Source: Nitrospira sp. (GTDB lineage Bacteria > Nitrospirota > Nitrospiria > Nitrospirales > UBA8639). Taken from it: a stretch of DNA of 64,000 bases. The position numbers and the translations under genes are program-made. Below the pieces are notes generated by a model, which did not search any database, had not been told where the DNA came from, and saw only the letters and a list, made by a program, of their open reading frames with translations. How positions within the stretch are numbered: the first letter of the stretch is position 1; each line of letters opens with the position of its first letter. The stretch spans positions 372,001 to 436,000 of the forward strand of contig CP058931.1 of the NCBI GenBank assembly GCA_024760505.1, in the 5' to 3' direction. Shown piece by piece: positions 45,092 through 53,015 of this stretch.

Positions 45092-46549
45092 ATGAGCAGA
45101 CATGACACAATCGTTCGGGTGATTCATTCTACGGTTCTGGCGTTTGGGATCGGACTTGGAGGGTCATCGTTTGCCTTGGCTGAGGAGCCAACCAGCCCTT
45201 CGCCGCCTTCCGAGGAATCCATCATTGAGCGCGGCGTGATCCGGGACCACCGGACAAAGCCGGGAACCTTTACGCCATTACAGAAGGCTCCTCCCCCGGT
45301 GTCGCCTAAGACCTCGAAAGGAACGACACTCATTCCTCAGGTGGCTCCTGCTACAGGAACCGGAGGACCATTGCCTGTCGTGGGCGGCATAAATGAGCCC
45401 GACTACAAATATCCCTGGGTCGTGCGGATGAACGGGTGCGCCGCGGTGCTGATCGATCCGCAATGGGTTCTGACCGCTGCCCATTGCGTGACGCCCAATA
45501 TCGGATTTGGCAAACTCACCTATACCCGAACCGATTCGAAGGGCAACGTGCAAACAGAAACGCGTGACCGGGCACAAAATGTCGGCCCTGCCAACAATCG
45601 GGGGGTATTTATCCACCCAGGATACGACCCACAGAAAGACCACGCCAACGACATTGCGCTGATCAAGGTGGCGCAGCCGTTCTCCATCAACTTCGTTCTT
45701 CAGACAGTCGGGTTGCCAAAATTTCCGCGTACCTCGGGCCGGGTGGGAACTGTGGCATCGTACCGCAGGCACGATGGAACGCCGCTGCCTCAAGGGCAGG
45801 TTGCCATCTTCCGTGGTCCTATTTCTGCGATTGAATCCCCCAAAAAGATTTTTGTGCCTGCCAATACCGCCGGCGCTTCCCTCTGTCCCGGTGACAGTGG
45901 ATCCGGGTTCGTGGCGGTCGAGAACGGCCGCGCCATTGTGCGGGGTGTCGCCTCGCAAGGCAGTGTCTCGGACTGCATGACACCCTCGGGTGAAGCCGTG
46001 TTTACGGATGTATTCGTTTTCAGAGATTGGATTCTGCAAACGATGGGCAAGAACGACTCTACCTTGTCCGGCAACACCCGGGTCCGGTGGGGCGGAACGG
46101 CCGCGCGTGGCAAGCTGGTCCTGGGTTGCAGCCACCCGAACACGCCGTATTTTGGCCCACTCAACGTGGTGGGTATCGAAGAAGGCGCCATGTGCGACGG
46201 GGGTCAGGCGCAGGGAATCATATGTCAGCTCGACCCCAATCAGGCCAGCACGCGATTCGGGCCGCCTCAGATCGTCGGCTTCACCATGCGAACGACCATG
46301 GCAAACGGCTCCTCTCAGATGACTCAGCTCCCGTTTGTGAGTAACCTGGCTCAGTTTTCCGGCCCAATGCCCTCAGGCGGATCGCGTGAGTTCACGTGCC
46401 AGATCGGAACACCTCTTACAGCATCGACAGGAGTTCTGAGCAGTGCCAACACGGTCATCATGAGTCGCGGCCTCGAGGGCGAGTCAGAGGGAGAGCCGAC
46501 TATCGTTCAGCCGAGCCCCTTTGACCCGACAGAGGAGACTAAGCCGTAA
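45092..46549 (+). CDS. secreted trypsin-like serine protease with SRGLEGE tail
   Basis: The 485-residue protein has a signal peptide (ends ALAEE), a propeptide-like segment with SIIERGVIRDHR, a chymotrypsin-fold domain starting PVVGGINEPDYKYPWVV, and the triad H131 (LTAAHC), D187 (HANDIALI), S269 (CPGDSGSGF). Residues 330-460 form a second, unassigned domain, and the end is VIMSRGLEGE plus an acidic tail. The domain start lacks the usual Arg just before IVGG, so activation may differ. GGAGG precedes the ATG. It sits in the middle of small secreted proteins with the same tail. Its own motif sites (Arg-Gly) are the kind of bond a trypsin-like enzyme could cut; specificity is not proven. Confidence 0.88.
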   Translation: MSRHDTIVRVIHSTVLAFGIGLGGSSFALAEEPTSPSPPSEESIIERGVIRDHRTKPGTFTPLQKAPPPVSPKTSKGTTLIPQVAPATGTGGPLPVVGGINEPDYKYPWVVRMNGCAAVLIDPQWVLTAAHCVTPNIGFGKLTYTRTDSKGNVQTETRDRAQNVGPANNRGVFIHPGYDPQKDHANDIALIKVAQPFSINFVLQTVGLPKFPRTSGRVGTVASYRRHDGTPLPQGQVAIFRGPISAIESPKKIFVPANTAGASLCPGDSGSGFVAVENGRAIVRGVASQGSVSDCMTPSGEAVFTDVFVFRDWILQTMGKNDSTLSGNTRVRWGGTAARGKLVLGCSHPNTPYFGPLNVVGIEEGAMCDGGQAQGIICQLDPNQASTRFGPPQIVGFTMRTTMANGSSQMTQLPFVSNLAQFSGPMPSGGSREFTCQIGTPLTASTGVLSSANTVIMSRGLEGESEGEPTIVQPSPFDPTEETKP

Positions 46550-46595
46550 TCGATGGATCAACGCAAAAGACGTTCTTATTGAGCAAGGAGGATTT

Positions 46596-47027
46596 ATGAA
46601 TATCATGCGAATAAACCTTATTCGATTAGTCGCCGTACTCGGCTTACTCACACTCTCTGCGCCTGCAGAGGCCCTTATCATCAGAGATCAGTGCAACCAG
46701 ACGTCAGGAGATGGCCAAGGACATTCCTGTCCCAATGCGAATGACTTGCTGATACGACCCAAGTACTCTGATGGTACCTGCGGCGATTGGATGTGCTGCC
46801 CTCCGAATGGCGACGGCACGTACGACTGCACGAAAGGGACGAACCCAACAAACAGCGGAGTCAGCGGCAAGCTCAAGAACCTGTTGGGTCCCCGCGCCGC
46901 TGTGCTCGATCAAGGAACACCACACGGCGCGAAGAATCCATCAATTTTTCAAAAACAGAAAGCTCCGATCCTGCGACGCGGGATCGAGGGCGAACAGCCG
47001 GCATCTACGGAGAAGGAAGAAAAATGA
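46596..47027 (+). CDS. small secreted Cys-rich protein with RRGIEGE tail (after the protease)
   Basis: The 143-residue protein has a signal peptide (LIRLVAVLGLLTLSAPAEA), a core with DQCNQTSGDGQGHSC, WMCCPPNGDGTYDCTKG and a spacer, and ends PILRRGIEGEQPASTEKEEK. AAGGAGG precedes the ATG. The WMCC-P core resembles YMCCVEPPNGG at 44057 and MKCC at 47250, so these three are likely paralogues. Function unknown. It directly follows the protease gene and may be co-transcribed with it. Confidence 0.75.
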   Translation: MNIMRINLIRLVAVLGLLTLSAPAEALIIRDQCNQTSGDGQGHSCPNANDLLIRPKYSDGTCGDWMCCPPNGDGTYDCTKGTNPTNSGVSGKLKNLLGPRAAVLDQGTPHGAKNPSIFQKQKAPILRRGIEGEQPASTEKEEK

Positions 47028-47063
47028 GGCCGGCCTTCGCACGAGATTCAAAAAGGTTTTCGT

Positions 47064-47159
47064 GCAGGCATTTTCGGCAAACTTCGGTTCATCATCGGCA
47101 CCGAACTCGTCGCGGGAGCGATAGATCTGAATGGGCACAAGAAACTGATCCCGAGGGCG
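47064..47159 (+). pseudogene. decayed C-terminal fragment of a DsbA-like gene
   Basis: In one frame the DNA reads AGIFGKLRFIIGTELVAGAI, then DLNGHKKLI, which matches GFIIGTELIPGALELKDLKM of the intact DsbA protein at 41555-42334. No upstream part of the gene is left. It is a trace of an earlier duplication of the DsbA/Cys-rich block. Confidence 0.65.
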
Positions 47160-47249
47160 GCCATTAAACCATGACGAGGCATGAAGCATTTCATCGTGAA
47201 GTCAGAATCAGCAAGAGCACGACACAATTACTTTAACCAGGAGGTCAAT

Positions 47250-47687
47250 ATGAGACTTACACACACCATGACGGTTGTTGCACTTGGCATCACTATCTGG
47301 GTATTCGGCCTGCCGCTCAATGTCCAAGCCAAACCCAAGGCCAGAGTCTTCGGGTGTACGACGGCGGATCTCAACACGAACTTTGGATCATCCTGCGTGA
47401 GCCAAGCGGAGCAGGATATTCTCCAGGGCCATTCTTATACACACGTCTTGGTGTGCGAAGGTGGCCAGATGAAGTGCTGCACTATAAGCTCGACGAATCA
47501 AATTCAAACTTGCCGAAGACCAGCCGGGTCTGCGGCCCTGTCAGGTGGGCTCAAAAGCCTGAACCAAGCCCAGGTGTTCAGGCGCGGAATCGAGGGCGAA
47601 GATGAAGTCGGCGAGGAGACGCCGATTCCATCATGGTTAACAGAGTCCTGGCTGAAAGAGCATGAAGGTGAGAAGCTGACCAAGTAA
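47250..47687 (+). CDS. small secreted Cys-rich protein with RRGIEGE tail (last of the run)
   Basis: The 145-residue protein has a signal peptide (ends NVQAKPK), a core with FGCTTADLNTNFGSSCVSQ, VCEGGQMKCCTISST and a late CRRPAG, and ends VFRRGIEGEDEVGEETPIP plus an amphipathic tail with SWLTESWLKEHEG. The tail is the longest of the family (31 residues after RGIEGE...). AGGAGGT precedes the ATG. Function unknown. Confidence 0.75.
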   Translation: MRLTHTMTVVALGITIWVFGLPLNVQAKPKARVFGCTTADLNTNFGSSCVSQAEQDILQGHSYTHVLVCEGGQMKCCTISSTNQIQTCRRPAGSAALSGGLKSLNQAQVFRRGIEGEDEVGEETPIPSWLTESWLKEHEGEKLTK

Positions 47688-47930
47688 GCAGGCGGCGGGC
47701 CCCAATAACAGAAGCTCACTAGGCTTTATTACGAGCACGGAACTCGTGCCATGGGCGTCGAATGTGAACGGCAAAGCGACTTGATCGCCCAGACTCATAA
47801 AAGAAATTAAGAGGGGCGGTTCGCGAAGTCGCTCGACAACCCATAGGAGGGATGGATAAAACGCGCCGCGGCATATCAAGGAAACCGTACCCTCTACAGG
47901 CATACATTTCACTCAACCAGAGAGGCTGGA

Positions 47931-48177
47931 ATCAGCCTGGCGTCGCGGTTTACCATCGGGCCCTATCTTCAAACCGTCGGGTTACAAAGATTATCGCGCA
48001 ACCCAGGTCTCCTGGGGAGTGTCGCATCAACAATCAGTCACACCAGTACGATACGAACGGGAAGACAAAATGGCTCCCGCATCAAAGTAGAAAAGAGGAG
48101 GGTACGCGAAAGTCGGCCAGAGACGAAAAACATACCATTTCATACGAATAGTATAGGCTATGAGCCTTTTTGACTGG
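47931..48177 (+). pseudogene. decayed second copy of the trypsin-like protease
   Basis: One frame reads FTIGPYLQTVGLQRLSRNPG followed by LLGSVAST, which matches FSINFVLQTVGLPKFPRTSG and RVGTVASY of the intact protease. No catalytic motif is left; the region before it (47700-47930) has no readable protease sequence. The frame continues with unrelated residues to a TGA at 48175-48177. This shows the protease was duplicated and lost. Confidence 0.7.
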
Positions 48178-48459
48178 ATTCTGGGAGAAGGCCTCGGCTT
48201 CCCAGAGACTTCGCCGGAAGAACCACAGGACTCTCCTTCAACTGTCTAGGGAAACCTAATCCCGTCGGAGAACGAAGGTGAATTTATTGAACGCGAGATC
48301 CGGATTCGCGATTATCGCGAACTTCCTCGATTGTTGTCCTTGAAACCAACAGCCCCCAGCGCACCCGCACCAAAAGTCCTCGTGACTTCAGTTGGTGGAC
48401 CATCCACAGACGGCACACTCCCTCAGGGCACTACGGTACTGACTAGACCCCAAGCCTGA
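48160..48459 (+). pseudogene. 100-codon frame interrupted by one TAG
   Basis: From an ATG at 48160 the frame runs MSLFDWILGEGLGFPETSPE to a TAG at codon 30, then stays open as GEFIEREIRIRDYRELPRLL and a Pro/Ala-rich end until TGA at 48457-48459. The middle loosely resembles the propeptide of the protease (IIERGVIRDHR, then Pro-rich). No ribosome site was seen. It may be a nonsense-disrupted small gene or part of the same protease relic. Confidence 0.35.
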
Positions 48460-48682
48460 CGATTATCGCGGACGGCTAGACGTGTTGCAATTGAAGTTAG
48501 AATCTACCCTCTTGAAAAGTGAATTGGATCACCGACATAATTTTTTTACTAAAGAGTTCGACCTCTAAATTTTTCCTATACCCACACTCAACCATCGCAC
48601 CAAAGCAAGTCTGCATTCGCCTGACCTGGCAATACCCTTTACGGTCTTAATTTTTCATCCTCAAAATTTGGACCGGGCGTTC

Positions 48683-48942
48683 ATGAAATTCTCTCTCTCA
48701 AACACGTTCTCGAGAGCCATGCTTATCTGTGTGTTGCTGAGTCCCGTTTTCTCCGCTCACCCTCAGAGTTTGATGACACCACGACCATCACGCTCGACCA
48801 AACCGTGCATTTCATCGGTACGGAGGGCAATAACGTGGTCGCAAACTCCAGGGAGTATTCCTTTGAGGCGACGTAGAAATAGCTTCGGCTCATTCCCGAA
48901 ACCGAACGCCGGGGTGAATTGTTGAGGGATTTTCTTTGACCT
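48683..48942 (+). pseudogene. decayed YSGI-domain gene
   Basis: An ATG at 48683 starts a signal peptide (MKFSLSNTFSRAMLICVLLS) related to that of the protein at 50834. A one-base frameshift near 48770 follows, after which TTTITLDQTVHFIGTEGNNV and EYSFEAT are readable, then two stops (TAG, TAG three codons apart), then LRLIPETERRGELL. All pieces align in order with the intact gene 2 kb downstream. Confidence 0.8.
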
Positions 48943-49060
48943 TCCCCACATCCCTCAGTAAAATTTCTTGAAGTTGCCAGACATTCCCGCGAATGGCTGG
49001 ACCAGAATCAGGCTCACCCTCATTTATCTGTGGCATTCATCTGACGGAGATATACGTTCA

Positions 49061-50356
49061 ATGTTTTTTCAACAAACCGCCAATAATTTTTCTCAGAACA
49101 CGACATTCTGCCTTGCCATGATGTTTGGCAACCTGCTGACCGGCTGCCTTCAGTTCAATCCCTCTCGCACCTACGATGCCGATATTGTGAACTATCAAGC
49201 GTCCTCAGGAATAGTGACGCCCTCCCTGAACGGGCAAACCAGCACCATAGAGGCCAATAAACCCTGGCAAGCCTCTGGAGTCACAGTGACCCCGGGTGAC
49301 ACGGTGAAAATTCTGGCTATGGGCAAGTGGAGTCAAGCTCCGGCCTTGAATGTTTGGAGCGGCCCGGAAGGGTTGGATGGCACAGGAAAGGAAGTCCCGT
49401 GGATCAACGCCAACGCCCTCATGGGCAAAATTGGTGAACAGGGAAAACCCTTCGAAATTGGAACAGAAACTGAGCTCCGAGCCACAGGAGAAGGGGAAAT
49501 CTATTTGGCCATCAATGACCCCTTCCCCTGGATCGAGGATAATGCCGGTTCCATGCAAGTCACCGTGTATATCCAGAAAGATTCTCTTCCCCTGGCCAAT
49601 CTACAACCCACAGAAAGGACATCACTCTCCTCTCAAGCAAATCCTGCCCTGGCCATCCCAGCAGAAGCAGGGAAACGTACTGCTCTGGTCATAGGCAATA
49701 GCGAATACCAGACTGGCAGTCTGCGGAATCCAGCCAATGATGCGCAGGATATGGCTGAAGCCCTGATGAAACTCAGATTTGATGTGACCCTCGAATTAAA
49801 TGCTGACCTAGAAAAATTGGAACATGCCATCAGTGAATTTGGCAGACACCTCTATCAGGGCGGAGTCGGACTGTTTTATTACGCTGGCCATGGCGTGCAG
49901 GTCGGCGGAGAAAACTATCTCATTCCCGTCAATGCCGCCATTGAAAGCGAAAGCGATGTCCGCTACAAGGCCGTGAATATCGGCCAGGTGCTCGGCAAAA
50001 TGGGGGAAGCCCGAAATGGATTCAATATTGTTATCCTGGATGCCTGTCGAGACAACCCCTTTGCGAAGGAATTTCGTTCATCCAGTCGTGGGCTTGCAGT
50101 CGTCAATAGCTCATTCGTGAAGGGAACGTTAATAGCCTATGCCACAAGCCCGGGAAAAGTTGCGAGTGACGGAGAAAATCGAAACGGCCTCTATACTCAA
50201 CATTTACTTCAACACATTTCCTCTCCAGGCCTGCCGGTGGAACAAGTGTTTAAACTGGTCCTGCAAGGTGTTGAGCGCGACACCAATGGCAAACAATCAC
50301 CATGGACCTCTTCTTCCTTTTCCGGGAATTTTTCCTTCCAGCCCACAATACGATAA
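49061..50356 (+). CDS. lipoprotein with lectin-like domain and caspase-fold protease domain
   Basis: The 431-residue protein has a lipobox LLTGC (Cys 29). Residues 62-172 resemble the PA-IL/LecA-like galactose-binding domain (VTVTPGDTVKILAMGKWSQA, then GKIGEQGKPFEIG, GEIYLAINDPFPWIEDNAGS). Residues 203-430 form a caspase-fold domain with KRTALVIGNSEY, the His in FYYAGHGVQVGG (H277) and Cys in VILDACRDNPF (C329). I chose the ATG at 49061, which gives the lipoprotein signal; longer frames from 48968 do not. A surface-bound sugar-recognising protease is a reasonable inference. It is distinct from the metacaspase at 18.7 kb. Confidence 0.85.
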   Translation: MFFQQTANNFSQNTTFCLAMMFGNLLTGCLQFNPSRTYDADIVNYQASSGIVTPSLNGQTSTIEANKPWQASGVTVTPGDTVKILAMGKWSQAPALNVWSGPEGLDGTGKEVPWINANALMGKIGEQGKPFEIGTETELRATGEGEIYLAINDPFPWIEDNAGSMQVTVYIQKDSLPLANLQPTERTSLSSQANPALAIPAEAGKRTALVIGNSEYQTGSLRNPANDAQDMAEALMKLRFDVTLELNADLEKLEHAISEFGRHLYQGGVGLFYYAGHGVQVGGENYLIPVNAAIESESDVRYKAVNIGQVLGKMGEARNGFNIVILDACRDNPFAKEFRSSSRGLAVVNSSFVKGTLIAYATSPGKVASDGENRNGLYTQHLLQHISSPGLPVEQVFKLVLQGVERDTNGKQSPWTSSSFSGNFSFQPTIR

Positions 50357-50833
50357 GAATACACGCAGATCCACTTAGCTTTCCCAGCCCCTCATCTTGT
50401 GTAAGCTTCGGGTGTGTAAAAAAGAGGATCCATTCACAAATCCCCAGGGAATTTTGAATGTTCTCTCAAAGGATCTTTTCCTTCATGTAGCTCACACCAA
50501 TTTCAAGGAGACAAGAGAAGCGTTAGAGGTCTTCAATGGCAGCGTGACCCAATTGACCATTGCCGTGAATGGCCGGCAAGCATTTTCAAGCAGCCTGGCT
50601 TTTTTACGAAAGCTAGCCCGAAGGGGTTGGGTTCAGCAACGATTCGCCTGCAAAACCTCAATTCTTCTTGACATTCCTCACCTAATCAATTGGGATAGGT
50701 CATCCCTGAGAAAATTTTTTATTTCACAAATTACAAAATCTGGTGAACCGAATTCCATTTGGGTTCGACTCAGCAGGTAAAGACTGATTATTCAATTTGC
50801 AATTCACCCTCTAGTTCAAACGGGAAAATAGGT
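50357..50833. other. intergenic region, no reliable gene
   Basis: A plus-strand frame at 50397-50780 lacks a ribosome site and recognisable motifs, so it is not called. Otherwise nothing supportable. Confidence 0.3.
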
Positions 50834-52213
50834 ATGAACATGTCCTTTGCCAAACAAGTTCTCTGTGCAATGCTCGTCAGTATTCTCTTTCAGTCCGGTC
50901 TCCTCGCTCAAGCCTCGTTGCCTGATGAAACGACGACTATCACGCTGGACCAAGCCGTCCATTTTTTAGGCACGGATGGCAGTGATGTAGTCGCGGACCC
51001 CGGTGAATATTCTGTGGAACCCGCAGAAGAGTGGCTTCGACTCATTCCCGGAACCGAACGAAGGGACGCGTTGTTGATTGAAGCGCAACAAGGCACCCAT
51101 GAGGTGAAAGTTGAAATCCCTATTGTGATTTCCACCCCTGGCAGTGAACCGGGCGAATTAGATGTCCACGTGGTGCAACTCCTCAATCCTGACGGCACAA
51201 GTATGATGGCGACTGGAACCTATAGCGGCATTCAATCACGAGGGCTATTTGACTCGGCCAAGAAAGCGGCAGCCAGAGCCAAGGCGGTAGCAGAAGCAGC
51301 CAGACGAGTCGCTGCCCAGAAGGCCGCCGCCGCCAGAACCGCAGCCTTACGAGCCAAACAGGCCGCCGAACAAGCCGCCCAGGCTGCGGCTGCTAAGGCC
51401 CAAGAGCTGGCCAGGCAGACCGCCCAGTTCGCAAAAGTTCAGGCCTGTAAAATCCAGGTCAGTGCCATTAGAGGCGGTCTCAAAGCTGGACAGGCAGCAG
51501 AAAGCCTGATGAAGCAAGTGGCAGCCATTCTCCCAGTTGCCAAGCAACGGCAAGGTGCTCTGCAAAATAGACTCAATCAAGACCAGGCCTATCGTGAACA
51601 AATCGTGAACACCATGGTGTCTGGAATCAATGCCAACAAATACGTCATTCCGGAAATGAATCGCATGCAAGCCAATTTGAATAATCCAGCCAACCGATCA
51701 AAATTTATGGATTTACTATTTAGTCCCACCATGATTTGCGAGAATTCTATTGCGGAATTCGATAACGCATTAATTCGAGCGGGCCTGGCGCCTAGTTTTG
51801 CCATCGTGAGAACCCGTGGCGCAACCGATAATCATTTTTACATGGGCTTCCAGGTGACATTGGATGCCGCTTATGTGGGTGGCGCCCAGATCGGATTCTT
51901 CGGAGTGACTGATTTTAGGGGAAATGGTGGATGGCACTGGTTCATTGGACCGGAAGCGGGAATCGTCGTAGGGGGAGGGGGTTCCCTCGAAGTTATTTTC
52001 TTTCCAAAGGTTAACCTGGATTCTTTTGCAGGCTGGGGAGCTGGCATTGGAGGGTCGCTTGGAGCCGGTGCCACTGGCAATGCAGATGGGATGTGGGACG
52101 GTAGTGTGAAAGAATTTCAGGGTTTTGGAGTCGGGGGAGGTGGTGGTGTCGGATCAAAAATGGTCGGCAGTCTGGCCGCTTCTTATACCCACGCTTGGAA
52201 AATCGGCAAATAG
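50834..52213 (+). CDS. secreted protein with one YSGI domain, Ala-rich helix and Gly-rich C-terminus
   Basis: The 459-residue protein has a signal peptide (ends LLAQAS), a YSGI domain (TTTITLDQAVHFLGTDGSDV, then PGEYSVEPAEEWL, GTYSGIQSRGLFD), a long Ala/Lys/Arg-rich helix (residues about 140-215, AAARTAALRAKQAAEQAAQA), a middle with MICENS, and a Gly-rich C-terminus (WHWFIGPEAGIVVGGGG, VGGGGGVGSKM). The order of parts is the same as in the 33439-35250 protein. A decayed copy lies at 48683-48942. The alanine helix could be a coiled-coil stalk and the glycine part a beta domain; function unknown. The ribosome site is weak. Confidence 0.75.
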   Translation: MNMSFAKQVLCAMLVSILFQSGLLAQASLPDETTTITLDQAVHFLGTDGSDVVADPGEYSVEPAEEWLRLIPGTERRDALLIEAQQGTHEVKVEIPIVISTPGSEPGELDVHVVQLLNPDGTSMMATGTYSGIQSRGLFDSAKKAAARAKAVAEAARRVAAQKAAAARTAALRAKQAAEQAAQAAAAKAQELARQTAQFAKVQACKIQVSAIRGGLKAGQAAESLMKQVAAILPVAKQRQGALQNRLNQDQAYREQIVNTMVSGINANKYVIPEMNRMQANLNNPANRSKFMDLLFSPTMICENSIAEFDNALIRAGLAPSFAIVRTRGATDNHFYMGFQVTLDAAYVGGAQIGFFGVTDFRGNGGWHWFIGPEAGIVVGGGGSLEVIFFPKVNLDSFAGWGAGIGGSLGAGATGNADGMWDGSVKEFQGFGVGGGGGVGSKMVGSLAASYTHAWKIGK

Positions 52214-52325
52214 CGTAAAACAGACGTTATCAGTCATTTCGTTGACTATCCCGGCCTGGCCTCCGGAAGGAAACCGGGCCAATCTTCTCAATCACCGGTT
52301 TGGATAAGCGAAAGGGGTGTCAATT

Positions 52326-52832
52326 ATGAAGGATAGAAATTTTTCTATTTTGGTCACGGCATTAAATGTTGTCATCCTTTTCGGCTTGTTTACCTCCGGT
52401 CTTGCCGAAGATGCCAATCAAAGAATTCAAGATCGCGTTTCGCCCCCCTCAACGAGAAAAATCCTTTCGCCGTCAGGGCGAGAACCTGTTACAAATGCAT
52501 TACCGACCACTGATCAAAAATTCACAACAATTTTTTCGAAACTGACGATCTTGGAGCAAACGGTGGCAACTCTCCAAAATCAGGTCACCGCTCAGGCACA
52601 ACTCATTGCCCGACTCAAACAAGTGATCTCCGTCAATTCATCAGGCACCGTCACCATTCAGGCACCAGGCACCCTCAAGTTTGTCGCCGGAGGAAACCTG
52701 AACCTCTCGGGTAGCACCGTGGATGTGAACACCGCAATTACCGGCATCCATGGAATTCTTAAAGCCGACACCATGATGACCACCACGGTCATCGCCAAAA
52801 GCTATACCCCTGGAGCCGGCAACATTTGGTAA
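52326..52832 (+). CDS. exported spike-like protein, coiled coil plus beta repeats
   Basis: The 168-residue protein has a signal peptide (VTALNVVILFGLFTSGLAED), a disordered part, a coiled coil (KLTILEQTVATLQNQVTAQA), and a C-terminal part of short beta units (TVTIQAPGTLKFVAGGNLNL). Such units are like the triangular beta-helix of phage needle and VgrG proteins. It resembles the protein at 57443-57979. I used the ATG at 52326 rather than the GTG at 52317. A trimeric exported spike or adhesin-like fibre is possible. It follows the YSGI gene after 112 bp. Confidence 0.6.
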   Translation: MKDRNFSILVTALNVVILFGLFTSGLAEDANQRIQDRVSPPSTRKILSPSGREPVTNALPTTDQKFTTIFSKLTILEQTVATLQNQVTAQAQLIARLKQVISVNSSGTVTIQAPGTLKFVAGGNLNLSGSTVDVNTAITGIHGILKADTMMTTTVIAKSYTPGAGNIW

Positions 52833-53015
52833 CCTTCACATTTTATTGTCGTGAGCATTCACCTCCTATGGGACGAGCCCCATGGTGATCAGATTCCACA
52901 CTTGGCGAGTTGTCCCTGAGGACTTCCCGCAATAAGAATGCGGTGATCCTCAAAAATTCTGATGCAGGCGGAAAATGTGGGTACCAGGGAAAAAAGCAAC
53001 TCGCCGAATTTCGAG

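Noticed and set aside
50397..50780. Plus-strand frame of 127 codons between caspase and YSGI genes
   Set aside because: No ribosome site, no motif, composition unlike the exported neighbours.
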